A stretch of DNA of 43,450 nucleotides from Paludibaculum sp. (GTDB taxonomy: Bacteria > Acidobacteriota > Terriglobia > Bryobacterales > Bryobacteraceae). This document shows positions 1 to 9,500 of this stretch, piece by piece (the stretch's first letter is position 1; each line of letters opens with the position of its first letter). A model generated the notes under the pieces. That model was not told where the DNA came from, did not search any database, and saw only the letters and a list, made by a program, of their open reading frames with translations. A program made the position numbers and the translations under genes. Where the stretch lies: NCBI GenBank assembly GCA_029973955.1, contig JARKQJ010000222.1, positions 1 through 43,450 of the forward strand. Reading direction: 5' to 3'.

Positions 1-1239
1 CGCTCCCGGCCCGATGCCCCCGCTGGGAGCGAAACTCTGGCTCAGTAGCTGGTTGCCGCCGCCCAGCGCCGCTATCTCGGCCCGGACGTCCATCCAGGTG
101 TGGTTCGAGGAGGTGTTCTTCCAGGTCGCGGTGATGACGAAGGTCTGACCCGGAGCACAGGCGCCGCTCTCCAGCCGCTTCCCCTGCATGGCAGTCAACT
201 GCGCCTCCGGATCGAGCAGTGAATAGAACGGGGCGGAGAAGGCCATGTCGCTCTTTCCTCCTGGTGCAAGGAAAAAGAACCCGCCGGCCAGCGAGAAGTT
301 GGAGGTGTTGTAGGCTCCAATCTCAATGCCCTCGTCGTCCCAAAGATAGAGGAAGCGGCCATCGGGCGAAAGCCGCAGATTATCGGCGAAGCCGCCCGGT
401 CCATACCCGACAGGGGTGAATGTGTTGGTGTCGAAGATGGTGGTGCCGGCGTTGTAGCGCACTTCCGCGCCAGGACCGACATACGGCGGTCCCCAGCAGA
501 GCAGATAACCGCGTGTTCCGCCGGGGCTGAGATAGAGGTCCGCCGGCTGCAGGCAACCTGGGATGGTCTTTTCCGTGACGTTGTAGGTTGCCGTGTCGAT
601 CACCAGAATGCCCGAGGATGCCGGGTAAGCATTCGGAATTCCGAGGGCGAAGATACGTTTTCCGTCCGGCGAAGCCGCGATCGCGATCGGACGCCTGCTC
701 AGGGTGACCGCCGCCAGCCAGGCCAGCGTGGCGGTGTCGTAAGCGCTGACCGTGGCCGTGCCGCCGATGAAGATGCGCTTGCCGTCGGCACTCAGCGCCA
801 GCGGTCCGCTGCTGGCCAGCATGCCAACCACCGTTTGGTTCACCAGATCCACCGCCCAGGTGGCGCCCGAGCCTGAGCAACTGACAAACGCGCGCTTGCC
901 GTCGCGCGTCACCACCACTCTGTTGGGCTGCTGGCCCACTGGGATGCGATTCAGAATGGCGTCCGTATCGGGATCGATCACCAGCAGGGTCGCATTCTGG
1001 GCGTCGGTGATGTAGAGGCGGGAGTTGTCGGGACTGACCGCGGCCGCCGTTGGCTTGCCATCCAGAGGCACAAAGTGGAGCGAACCGTAGATGTCCGTGT
1101 TGAGCATCGAGTATCCAGTAAAACTGGGGGTGCGGATTTCAGTTACATAGGCTCTGTGCGGCTGTCCCGCCAGAAGCGGAATCACGGAAACTGCCAGCGT
1201 GACACCCCAATTGAACAGACGGGAATGTGGGAGATTCAT
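1..1239 (-). CDS. Secreted YVTN/YncE-like beta-propeller protein (3' end cut by window edge)
   Basis: 413 codons are open from an ATG at 1239 to the window edge with no stop, so the C-terminus lies outside. GGAGG sits 6 bases before the ATG. Residues 1-25 form a signal peptide (hydrophobic run, then LLAGQPHRAYVTE). The rest carries repeated propeller blades with SPDNSRLYITD, TRDGKRAFVSC, SADGKRIFIGG, SPDGKRIFALG and SPDGRFLYLWD, typical of YVTN/lactonase-type surface propellers. After about residue 345 the text changes to a probable beta-sandwich beginning CAPGQTFVITATWKN. Such proteins are usually exported and serve as binding or enzymatic scaffolds; no specific substrate can be named. The 5' untranslated region holds two hairpins. 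It is transcribed away from the URO-D gene. Confidence 0.85.
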   Translation of the reverse strand, partial: MNLPHSRLFNWGVTLAVSVIPLLAGQPHRAYVTEIRTPSFTGYSMLNTDIYGSLHFVPLDGKPTAAAVSPDNSRLYITDAQNATLLVIDPDTDAILNRIPVGQQPNRVVVTRDGKRAFVSCSGSGATWAVDLVNQTVVGMLASSGPLALSADGKRIFIGGTATVSAYDTATLAWLAAVTLSRRPIAIAASPDGKRIFALGIPNAYPASSGILVIDTATYNVTEKTIPGCLQPADLYLSPGGTRGYLLCWGPPYVGPGAEVRYNAGTTIFDTNTFTPVGYGPGGFADNLRLSPDGRFLYLWDDEGIEIGAYNTSNFSLAGGFFFLAPGGKSDMAFSAPFYSLLDPEAQLTAMQGKRLESGACAPGQTFVITATWKNTSSNHTWMDVRAEIAALGGGNQLLSQSFAPSGGIGPGA

Positions 1240-1268
1240 GTCGCCCTCCGGTTGTGGTCGTTGCGAGG

Positions 1269-1344
1269 AGCGCCACCAGGCTTCTCCTCACAAGCACCGG
1301 TGGCGCTTTGTGTGCCCAGCGTAATCGCTCGATCAGCGATTACG
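1269..1344 (-). promoter_or_regulatory. Tandem inverted repeats in the 5' region of the propeller gene
   Basis: Two perfect inverted repeats lie 30-105 bp upstream of the start at 1239. The first has 9-bp arms AGCGCCACC (1269-1277) and GGTGGCGCT (1299-1307). The second has 10-bp arms CGTAATCGCT (1320-1329) and AGCGATTACG (1335-1344) around a 5-nt centre. They could be operator sites or mRNA hairpins. No known riboswitch was recognised. The rest of 1240-1472 shows no gene. Confidence 0.4.
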
Positions 1345-1472
1345 GCGAGAGATATGCTAGCACAACGAAATCAGGATGAACAGGCCGGATTATCCGAATA
1401 CTGAATGATCAGTACGAAGGGAGGCGAGGGAGCGCGACCGAAAGACTTAACCGGACCCGCGAATCTGATATT

Positions 1473-2879
1473 GTGATTCTGCCTATGCCTGTCCATCCGC
1501 ACGAACTCTACGCCCAGCGCCTCAATCGTTACGTCACCGCCATGCGCAACGCGAAGCCAGATCGCGTCCCCCTGCGCCCCTTCGCCGCCGAGTTCACGGC
1601 CACTCACACAGGCATGACCTGCCAGCAGGTCACCCACGACTACAACCAGGCCTTCGAAGCCGTCATCCGCTGCTGCCACGACTACGATTGGGACGCCGTC
1701 GTGCCCAACATGGTCTACGTCTGGACTGGGCTCACTCAATCCGCCGGCCTCCGCTACTACGCCACCCCCGGCGTCGAAGTAGCTCCCGACGTCACCTTCC
1801 AGTACCGCGAGCCCGAGAAGGACAACGCCTGGATGCTCCGCGAGGAGTACGACGAGCTGATCGAGGATCCCGTCCAATTCCTCTACACGAAATGGCTCCC
1901 TCGCGTCTCGGCCGAATACGCCGCCTCGCCCTTCCGCCGCGACCTCGCCCTCGTGAAGTCCACCTGGGCCATGGCCAACTACTTTTCCGCCTTCGGCGGC
2001 CAGATCCAGCGCATGAAGGACGAGACCGGCACAGTCTCCGCCATCTCCGGCATGCTCAAGGCCCCGCTCGATGTCCTGGGCGACAAGTTCCGCGGCTACC
2101 TCGGCCTCGCCTTCGACCTCATGGAGATCCCCGAAAAAGTCGAAGCCGCCTGCCATGCCCTCATGCCCCATCTGGCCCACATCGCGCTCTCCGGCCTCGA
2201 CCCCAACCGCCAGATCCCCATCCCCATCTGGATGCACCGCGGCTGCGTCCCCTTCATCTCCCACCTCCACTTCAACACCATTTACTGGCCTACGCTCCGC
2301 CCCATCGTCGAGGCGATCTTCGCGCGCGGCAATCAGACCCTCTTCTACGCCGAAGGCAAGTGGGACGCCCACCTCGATTCCTTCGCCCAACTCCCCGCCG
2401 GCAGCATCGTCTATCACATCGATCGCGGCGACCCCAAGCTCTGCGCCGAGAAGCTCGGGGCGAAGTTCTGCCTCTCCGGCGGCATCCCGAACGCCATCCT
2501 CGCCTTCGGCACCCCCGAACAGGTCAAGGCCAAGTGCAAAGAGGTGATCGACCTCTGCGGCCAGAACGGCGGCTACATCATGGACGCCTCCGCCATCATG
2601 CAGAACGACTCCGCCGTCGCCAACGTGAAAGCGATGACCGACTTCACCCGCGAATACGGCGTCTATTCCAACACCCCCAGCTCCTCCGCGCCTCCGCCGC
2701 CTCCAGAAAACCGCTGCCCCGAGCCCTCCTTCGGCCCCTTCCCCGGCTGCCGTTCCTGGGCCCAGCACCTCCCCGAACTCCCGCCGGTCTCTGGCGACCT
2801 CAAGCTGCTCGAATCCACCTGGCAGAATCTCGACGCCCTGGCCTACTTCTACATCTGGCACCTCGTTTTGAGCTTTTGA
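1473..2879 (+). CDS. Uroporphyrinogen decarboxylase (URO-D) family protein
   Basis: 468 residues from a GTG at 1473; an in-frame ATG at 1485 is an equally good start and neither has a clear Shine-Dalgarno. The fold is recognised from a TIM-barrel pattern ending in KFCLSGGIPNAILAFGTPEQ (about residues 331-350), typical of URO-D/MtaA-like proteins, where the Gly-rich loop closes the active site. The HxC zinc signature of corrinoid methyltransferases in this superfamily is not evident, so the substrate is unknown; a haem-pathway role is not implied. From about residue 395 there is a Pro-rich linker (SSSAPPPPPENRCPEP) and a 60-residue tail ending ALAYFYIWHLVLSF, longer than the usual family core. 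A long opposite-strand open frame here is a shadow. The next gene starts 74 bp downstream. Confidence 0.8.
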   Translation: MILPMPVHPHELYAQRLNRYVTAMRNAKPDRVPLRPFAAEFTATHTGMTCQQVTHDYNQAFEAVIRCCHDYDWDAVVPNMVYVWTGLTQSAGLRYYATPGVEVAPDVTFQYREPEKDNAWMLREEYDELIEDPVQFLYTKWLPRVSAEYAASPFRRDLALVKSTWAMANYFSAFGGQIQRMKDETGTVSAISGMLKAPLDVLGDKFRGYLGLAFDLMEIPEKVEAACHALMPHLAHIALSGLDPNRQIPIPIWMHRGCVPFISHLHFNTIYWPTLRPIVEAIFARGNQTLFYAEGKWDAHLDSFAQLPAGSIVYHIDRGDPKLCAEKLGAKFCLSGGIPNAILAFGTPEQVKAKCKEVIDLCGQNGGYIMDASAIMQNDSAVANVKAMTDFTREYGVYSNTPSSSAPPPPPENRCPEPSFGPFPGCRSWAQHLPELPPVSGDLKLLESTWQNLDALAYFYIWHLVLSF

Positions 2880-2953
2880 ATCATTCGTCCGTACCCGATT
2901 CCGCTTCGGCCTGCGTCTCAACCGAGTCACCAGTCCATTCGGGTCAACCGGCT

Positions 2954-3835
2954 ATGCTTCGTCGAACGCTCCTTCAGAACCTGGCCGCTCTCACCACACT
3001 GAACGCCGCCGCCCCCACCCCGAAGGCCGCCAAGCGCGTCACCCAACTCACCTCCGCCTCCGTAGAGATCCGCGAAGTCTGCGCCACCCCCGCTCAGTCA
3101 GCCTTCCTCGCCTACAGCAAGCCCACCGACTCCTGGCAAATCATTCAAACCGACCCCGAAGCCGTCATCCCTCTCCCCCCGGGCATCTACACCGCCCTCG
3201 GCCTCACCTCCACCGGCCTCTATGTTCGCGCCCAGCGCTGCGCTGGCCACCCGGTCAATTCCATCCTCCGCGTCTCCCCCGGCGGCGATCCCGAATTCAT
3301 CGGCAAACTCCCCCTCTCCGCCACCTACGAGCCCGTCTTCTTCCACCGCGGCCAGGTGCTGCAAAGCGACGCGTACTCTCTCCACGTCTCCGACCTTTCG
3401 CCGGCCGGCATTGGCCGCGCTCGCGACTACAGCGCGAACCTCCCATACTCCAACTACGACACCCTCTCCGCCCAAGCCCTCTTCACCGCCTTCGACGGCT
3501 CCACCCTCACCACCTTCGATCTGAGCGCCCGCAGCCTTACCTCCGCTCCCATCACTCTCCCCGGCCCCAAGCCCGAACCCTCCGCCCCCGGCCAGGCCAT
3601 GAACCTCGCCCTCCCGGCCACGGGCACCGACCCTGAAGGCAACCTCTACGCCATACTCCTGCCCTCGCCTCGCAGCGCCGTGCGCTGCATCAGAATTGCC
3701 TCCGACGGGACCGCCGCCTTGTGGGCCACCCTCGAGATCCCCAAAGTCTCCCCCGGCTTCAGGAAACTGATCTTCACCGGCGGTGACCTGGCCGTTGTCT
3801 TCGCCGGCGGCCAAATCGCCTGGTACGACATCTAG
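2954..3835 (+). CDS. Secreted hypothetical protein, beta-propeller-like
   Basis: 293 residues starting at ATG 2954 with MLRRTLLQNLAALTTLNAAA, a short signal peptide or Tat-like leader. The open frame extends far upstream, but that part overlaps the URO-D gene and has Arg/Pro/His-rich shadow composition, so the start is placed here. The mature part is beta-rich with irregular blade-like stretches (GIYTALGLTSTGLYVRAQ, DPEGNLYAILLPSP, GGDLAVVFAGGQIAWYDI) that suggest a propeller of the NHL/SMP-30 type. No catalytic residues can be assigned. It follows the URO-D gene on the same strand by 74 bp and may share its transcript. Confidence 0.65.
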   Translation: MLRRTLLQNLAALTTLNAAAPTPKAAKRVTQLTSASVEIREVCATPAQSAFLAYSKPTDSWQIIQTDPEAVIPLPPGIYTALGLTSTGLYVRAQRCAGHPVNSILRVSPGGDPEFIGKLPLSATYEPVFFHRGQVLQSDAYSLHVSDLSPAGIGRARDYSANLPYSNYDTLSAQALFTAFDGSTLTTFDLSARSLTSAPITLPGPKPEPSAPGQAMNLALPATGTDPEGNLYAILLPSPRSAVRCIRIASDGTAALWATLEIPKVSPGFRKLIFTGGDLAVVFAGGQIAWYDI

Positions 3836-3967
3836 CGGGATGCGGGAGAGCGGCGTGGCGCCCCCGCACCGTCCAGCCTCCGATTTCCTATTCGATCCGC
3901 GGCACGCGGCCGATGAGTCAGTTGTCGCCGGGCTTCCGGCGATTTCAGATCCATGGAGGTTTCCATC

Positions 3968-5125
3968 GTGTCCTTGAAAACCTGGCAGGCAGTTGTTCAG
4001 GCTGCTCTGGTTTTGCTGCTCGCGGTCCAGGGCGTCCTGCTGGCCGCATCTCATGGGGCGCTCGCCCTCTTCTCGCTCGCCATTGCTGCCGTCCTCACAG
4101 CCGCCGCGGTGTGGGTCTTTCGCAGCCATTCCGCCCTTGAGCGGGAGATCGTCTGGCTGAAAGGCACCCTCGATGCCGTTCCGCAACCCATCACTGTCAC
4201 CGACATGAACATGCGCTGGATTTTCGTCAACAAAGTGGTGGAAGGGCTGCTCGGGAAATCCTGCCAGCAAATCCGGGGACGCCACTGTTCGGAATGGGGC
4301 GCCGCCATCTGCAAGACCGATAAATGCGGGATTCGCAGCCTCCGCAGTGGACGGCCCCGCACCGAGTACATGCAGACCATGCCCGACGGCAGTTCGCGCG
4401 CCATGACCGTCGATGCCTCCTATATCACCGACCAGAAGGGCCGCCGCATCGGGCATGTGGAGATCGTTACCGACTCCCACGCCGGCTATGAACTCCAATC
4501 CATCTACTCCCGCATTGCCAGCTCGCTTGAGGAGGTCAGCTCCACCATGACCGAGATGGACGCGCAGGTCAAAGAAAACGCCGCGCACGCTTCCCAGGCG
4601 AACCAGAGCGCTTCCGCCGCCCGTACGGCGATTCGCGACGGTCGCGGCAAAGTGGATGGCCTGGCCGACGCCATGCGGCACGTTTCCCAAACCAGCCGCC
4701 GCATCCTCGGCATCAACAAGACCGTGGACGAAATCGCCTTCCAGACCAACTTGCTCGCACTCAACGCCGCCGTCGAAGCGGCCCGGGCCGGTGAGGCCGG
4801 CGCGGGCTTCGCCGTTGTCGCCGAGGAGGTCCGGAGCCTGGCCCGCAAAGCCGCTGACGCCGCCCGCGAAACCTCAGAACTCATCACCACAGCCACCAAC
4901 GACATCCAGGCCGGCGCCAGCCTCGCCGAAGAGGCCTCCACGGCCCTCTCTTCCATCGAATCCTCCGCCGGCCAGCTCGATTCCCTCGTGGATCTCATTG
5001 CCCAGGCCTCCGCGCAACAAAGCACCGGGATCAGCGCCGTCTCTCAGGCCATCCACGACCTCGAGCGCTCTACTCTCGCCCACGTCCAGAACACTACGTC
5101 CGCAAACCTCGTCCAGATCAAATAG
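3968..5125 (+). CDS. Methyl-accepting chemotaxis protein with Cys-motif PAS domain
   Basis: 385 residues from GTG 3968, chosen because GGAGG (3955-3959) lies 8 bases upstream; an ATG at 3953 overlaps that ribosome site and would add 5 residues. Order: two hydrophobic helices (about residues 5-55) as membrane anchor; a PAS domain (about 60-170) beginning LDAVPQPITVTDMNMRWIFVN; then the MCP signalling hairpin with the canonical tip VDEIAFQTNLLALNAAVEAA followed by GFAVVAEEVRSLA. The PAS holds the spaced cysteines C-x6-C-x6-C-x4-C within KSCQQIRGRHCSEWGAAICK and TDKCGI, a pattern seen in other bacterial MCP-PAS proteins and suited to redox or metal sensing (inference). There is no HAMP domain and no C-terminal CheR-tether pentapeptide. 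It should couple to CheA/CheW, which are not in the window. Confidence 0.92.
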   Translation: MSLKTWQAVVQAALVLLLAVQGVLLAASHGALALFSLAIAAVLTAAAVWVFRSHSALEREIVWLKGTLDAVPQPITVTDMNMRWIFVNKVVEGLLGKSCQQIRGRHCSEWGAAICKTDKCGIRSLRSGRPRTEYMQTMPDGSSRAMTVDASYITDQKGRRIGHVEIVTDSHAGYELQSIYSRIASSLEEVSSTMTEMDAQVKENAAHASQANQSASAARTAIRDGRGKVDGLADAMRHVSQTSRRILGINKTVDEIAFQTNLLALNAAVEAARAGEAGAGFAVVAEEVRSLARKAADAARETSELITTATNDIQAGASLAEEASTALSSIESSAGQLDSLVDLIAQASAQQSTGISAVSQAIHDLERSTLAHVQNTTSANLVQIK

Positions 5126-5135
5126 CCACCCTGGT

Positions 5136-5155
5136 CCGGGGGCTCCGGCCCCCGG
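5136..5155. terminator. GC hairpin between convergent genes
   Basis: Perfect 8-bp stem CCGGGGGC (5136-5143) and GCCCCCGG (5148-5155) around a TCCG tetraloop, 11 bp after the chemotaxis stop and 20 bp from the convergent regulator stop. There is no T-tract on either side, so efficiency is uncertain, but the position fits a shared bidirectional terminator. Confidence 0.55.
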
Positions 5156-5175
5156 TGCCCGCTGCCCGCCGAATC

Positions 5176-6384
5176 CTACCAGAAGTGCCGTTCCACCACT
5201 TCGGGCTTGCCCGGTACGCCCTCCAGCACCGGCACATGCAGCAGGAATTGCGCATTCATCTTCTTCCAGTCTGCCGGCGCTCCTTTGAGCCCCTCTTCCA
5301 GGAGAAATTCGTCCGTCACAAACTCACCCGCCGTCTGCGTGCCATACTGAGTCACCCCCGCGAGCGCGATCACGATCTTTCCAGTCTTCGGGTGGAACAG
5401 CCTCGATACGATCACGTAGTCTTCCGGCGTCCTCCCGTTCGGCTGCAGGCCCTTCAGCGCCCAGCGTTTGCCGGTCTTGCGGTCTTCGATCTCCGGCGCC
5501 CCTTCCCGATCGGCCAGCACAAACCGCAAATCGTCGGTCAATTGCAGCGTCCAGCGGTTCGCATAGGCGCCCACCAGCACCGCCGGACCATGCCGGATGT
5601 CCTGGAATGAGATGGATCCGCCGAACTTGATCGAGTACTTCTTCTTTCGCACCGCCAGGATCGCCGCCACATTGCTGATCGCATGCGCGGATCCGAGACC
5701 CACATACTGGTTCTGGATCGGCACCACGTCTTTCAATTGAATCGTCGCATCCGGCGGACCCGTCAGCAGCTCAATCTGCCGCTGCGCATGGGAAGCCGCC
5801 GTCCCCCGAAACCGCTGAAAGACTTCCCGGCTGAAGGTGTACACGATGGGATGTGGAACCGAAACCACGACGTCGGCCTCATCCTGCAGGGCCGGCCCCC
5901 AGAACTCCTCCACCTTCGACTTCGGCCACGCCCAGACGCTCGCCCCGACTGCCGCCAGAACTACCGCCGCCGCGCCTAGCCACCACCAGTTCGCCTGTTT
6001 TACCGCGGCTTGCGCCGGTTGTCCCCCCGTCCGCTGAAACTCCACACGGTATGACCCCGTGGGAATCGTCAACCGCACAGGGCCGGCTTCGCCCGCCTCC
6101 GCGTAGTGCCGTGCCAGCCGCTTTCTCACCTCCGCCGCGCTTACCCTGACGATCGAATCCTCGTTCGTGTCATACTTCGTCTCCCGGCCGAACAGACTCA
6201 CCCCGATCGCTCGTTCCCTCAGGGCCTCCTCGTTTCCGCTCAGGCTGTGTTCCACGAGGTAGCGGAGCAATCGCGCGGATTGCTTGCTATGCCGGAACGC
6301 CTCGCCATTGCACACGCGTTCAAGTTCGACGGTAACCTCTTCTGTCCAGGAGTTCACCCCTGGTTGCTGCCGAAACTGTCCCAT
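5176..6384 (-). CDS. Membrane-anchored regulator with acidobacterial CadC-like N-terminal domain
   Basis: 402 residues from ATG 6384; the open frame extends to a TTG at 6438, but the ATG is preferred. Residues about 15-115 form a compact domain with RLLRYLVEHSLSG, LFGRETKYDTNEDSIVRVSA and PTGSYRVEF. This module is common in Acidobacteriota, fused to membrane or TPR/WD40 outputs, and is thought to be a winged-helix-like DNA-binding or signalling unit. One membrane segment follows at about 133-153 (WWWLGAAAVVLAAVGASVWAW), then an approximately 250-residue extracytoplasmic domain of unknown fold (ADVVVSVPHPIVYTF, LTDDLRFVLADREG). The topology resembles ToxR/CadC: cytoplasmic DNA binding with a periplasmic sensor. 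It is divergent from the TonB receptor at 6566, which is a natural target (inference). Its ribosome site is weak. Confidence 0.75.
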   Translation of the reverse strand: MGQFRQQPGVNSWTEEVTVELERVCNGEAFRHSKQSARLLRYLVEHSLSGNEEALRERAIGVSLFGRETKYDTNEDSIVRVSAAEVRKRLARHYAEAGEAGPVRLTIPTGSYRVEFQRTGGQPAQAAVKQANWWWLGAAAVVLAAVGASVWAWPKSKVEEFWGPALQDEADVVVSVPHPIVYTFSREVFQRFRGTAASHAQRQIELLTGPPDATIQLKDVVPIQNQYVGLGSAHAISNVAAILAVRKKKYSIKFGGSISFQDIRHGPAVLVGAYANRWTLQLTDDLRFVLADREGAPEIEDRKTGKRWALKGLQPNGRTPEDYVIVSRLFHPKTGKIVIALAGVTQYGTQTAGEFVTDEFLLEEGLKGAPADWKKMNAQFLLHVPVLEGVPGKPEVVERHFW

Positions 6385-6565
6385 ACCTGTCTCTTTAACG
6401 GTAGCCCTAACGGTATCCCGCTCCCAGGAGAATTGCAAGCTGAATCAATAGTTTATCCGGAGTTTCAAGGATTCACGGCAGAGAGAAACGTTTGCACGCT
6501 TTGCAGCCCGGTGTACAAGTGTTCAGAACCTTGCGTTCTGGAGCTTTTCCTTCAGGAGCGTCCCC

Positions 6566-9500
6566 GTGCGAACTTTGATCCTGTTGTTTTTGACCCTTTC
6601 TTCCGTCTTCGCCCAAAGTACCTCAGGCACCATCACCGGTCTTGTCACCGATCCTTCCGGCGCTGTCGTTGTCGGCGCCGCTGTCGAGATTCGAGAACTC
6701 TCTTCCAACCGCGCCGTCAGGACCGCCACCTCCGATGCCGGCATTTACACCCTTCCCAACCTCCCGATCGGACTGTACGAAATCAAGATCAGCCTCCAGG
6801 GGTTCAAGACCACCACGATTGAAAAGGTGGAGGTCCGCGTCGCCCAAGCCACCACTCAGAACATCACTCTCCAGGTAGGCCAAGTTTCGGACTCCGTCTC
6901 CGTCTCCGGCGATGTTCCTCTCATCACTCCCACCTCTGCCGCCGTCACCACCACCGTCCAGAACAAACTCCTCACAGACCTGCCGTTCCAGGACCGCTCC
7001 GCCCTTTCCGCCATCCTCCTCACCCCTGGCTCGCAGGGCGATCCCCAGTACAACGGCGGTGTCCAGAGCGAAATGCCCGGCATCTATACCCAGGCGATTA
7101 CCCCAGGCGGCTCCATCACCGTCGGCGGCGGCCGTCCGGGCGGCGGCTCCATCCTCGTCGACGGCTCCGATGTGACCTCCGCCGGCAATCCGCGCGCCGT
7201 GATCACCTTCTCCGGCGACACCGTCCAGGAAGTCTCCATTCAGGCCAATGGTGTCCCCGCTCAATACGGCCGCACCACCGCCGGCATCATCAATCAGGCC
7301 ACCAAGTCCGGAACCAACGACTTCCACGCCACCGGCAACTGGACCCACACCCAGCCCTACCTCCAGACCCGCTTCCTAGGCTCCGCCTTCGATCCCACCG
7401 CCCGCTACTCCTCTTACGCCGGCGCTATCGGCGGCCCTGTCGTCATCCCCAAAATCTACGATGGCCGCAACAGGACCTTCTTCTACGCCTCCGGCGAGCC
7501 CCAGCGCCAGCGCCTCAAGATCGGCGCATCACGCGCACGCCTCCCTACCCGCGATGAACTCGCCGGCAAGTTCAACAACATCTACGACTTCCTCGATCCG
7601 GCCCTGCGCACGAAAAATATCGACGCCGCCCTCGCTTCGCCCGTTCGCACCAACTCCCTCTACTGGCACTACAACCTCAACGCCAACGGCTTTCCCATCG
7701 GCATGGAAATTCCCATCGCCGATCGAACCCCCATCGTCAATAGCGACCTCAGCGGCCTCCTTGCCAAGAACCCCCTCGCCCAGAAACTCATCAAGACCCT
7801 CTATCCCTTCACCCCCGGCGTGGACACGGACTATATCCGCTGGCTTCGCCCCGACGGCCTGTACGACATCGACGGCAACAACGCCATCTACGTCCGCGGT
7901 ACTGAAAGCGTGGACAACCGCTACTCCTTCAAGATCGATCAGTTGATCGGCTCCTCCGACCGCCTTGCCTTCCGTTACTCCGTCGCTCCCGTGACCGGCA
8001 CCCGCTACGATTGGGGCGGCCCCTCCGACCCCGGCGACCCCATCGTCCAGGACCGCGTCAACTCCTACAACACCGGCGTCGTCTACAACCACATCTTCTC
8101 CGCCAACCTCTCCAACGAAACCCGTGTCACCTACTCCCGCGGCGACGCGTTCCGCGGTCCCAACAATGCCGCCATGACGAAAGACTGGGGCGTCGACATG
8201 GGTCTCGTCGCCGCCGTTGCCGGCGCGGGCTTCCCCCAGATCCTCAGCCGCGGCGCCAGCGGCGAAGGCCGCACCCTCGACGTCAACTTCGGCGTCGGCT
8301 CCGACTTCAGCTACATGCGCGGCGCCCACGCCTTCAAAATGGGCGGCGAGTTCCGCGCCATCCAGCTCAACCGCATTTCCTACGCCGGCCTCACCGGCGG
8401 CAGCTACAACTTCAACGGCCAGATCACGCCCAACACCGGCTCCATCAACGGCGTCGTCAACGCCCTCGCCGGCCTCATCACCGGCTCCCTCAACAACTAC
8501 ACCTATCAGGCCAAGCAGTCCAGCGCCTACTACCGCTGGAAGTACACCGCCTTCTACTTCCAGGACGATTGGAAGATCTCCCGCAAACTCACCATCAACC
8601 TCGGTCTGCGCTGGGACGTCGAGACCCCGCGCAAAGAGAAGTACAACAACCAGGGCTGGTTTGATCCCACCATCGCCGGCACCGTCAACGGCTCTCCCGT
8701 CTTCGGCGCCTACGTCTGGGCCGGCAAGGGCCGGCAGGAAGGCCTCTGGCCCACCAACTACAACGGCTTCCAGCCCCGCATCGGGCTGGCCTACGCTGCC
8801 AAGTCCTGGATGGTATGGCGTGCCTCTTACGCCATGCTCCGCGCGCCCATCACCGGCTACGGCAACGCCCTCTACCCCGACGCCAACGTCAACGCCAGTG
8901 TCGTCAACTCCGCCCTCGGCCTTGGCGGCGTCGGACCCGGCCACGTCAACCTCGTCACCAACCCCATCGCTCCTCTCCCGCCTCCGCGCGAACTCCCGCG
9001 CGACCCCATCTTCTACATGAACGACACCAACTCGTTCGCGTTCTCCTACATCCCTCAGAACAACGCCATGCCCCGCGTGGACCGCTGGAACGCCGGCGTC
9101 CAGATGCTCCTTCGCAACAATCTCTCTCTCGAGCTCGGCTACGACGGCTCCAAAGGCACCCACCTCTACGCCCAGCCCTGGGGCCTCAACGCCGTCCCCC
9201 TCACTCAAACCGCTCCCATGGTCGCCGCCGGAGCCGACTTCGCTTCCCAGGGCCCGCAGTACAACCCTCTGAAGATCACAACCTCCACCGGTTCCATCAT
9301 CCCCGGCACCCTCATCGCCTCTCTCCGGCCCTATAAGAACTGGTTCAACACCCGCATCGGAGCCGATTACGACCGCTCCGGAAACTCAACTTACCATGGC
9401 CTCAATCTCGGCCTCCAGAAGCGCTTCTCCGCCGGCCTTACCTTCCTGGCCAGCTACAGCTTCTCCAAGTCCCTCGATGACGGCGCCCCCTCCGGCAACG

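Noticed and set aside
1371..2930. 519-codon open frame on the minus strand
   Set aside because: Antisense to the URO-D gene; Gly/Val/Glu/Asp-rich low-complexity text with no domain.
3098..4690. 530-codon minus-strand frame
   Set aside because: Antisense to two recognisable genes and of shadow composition.
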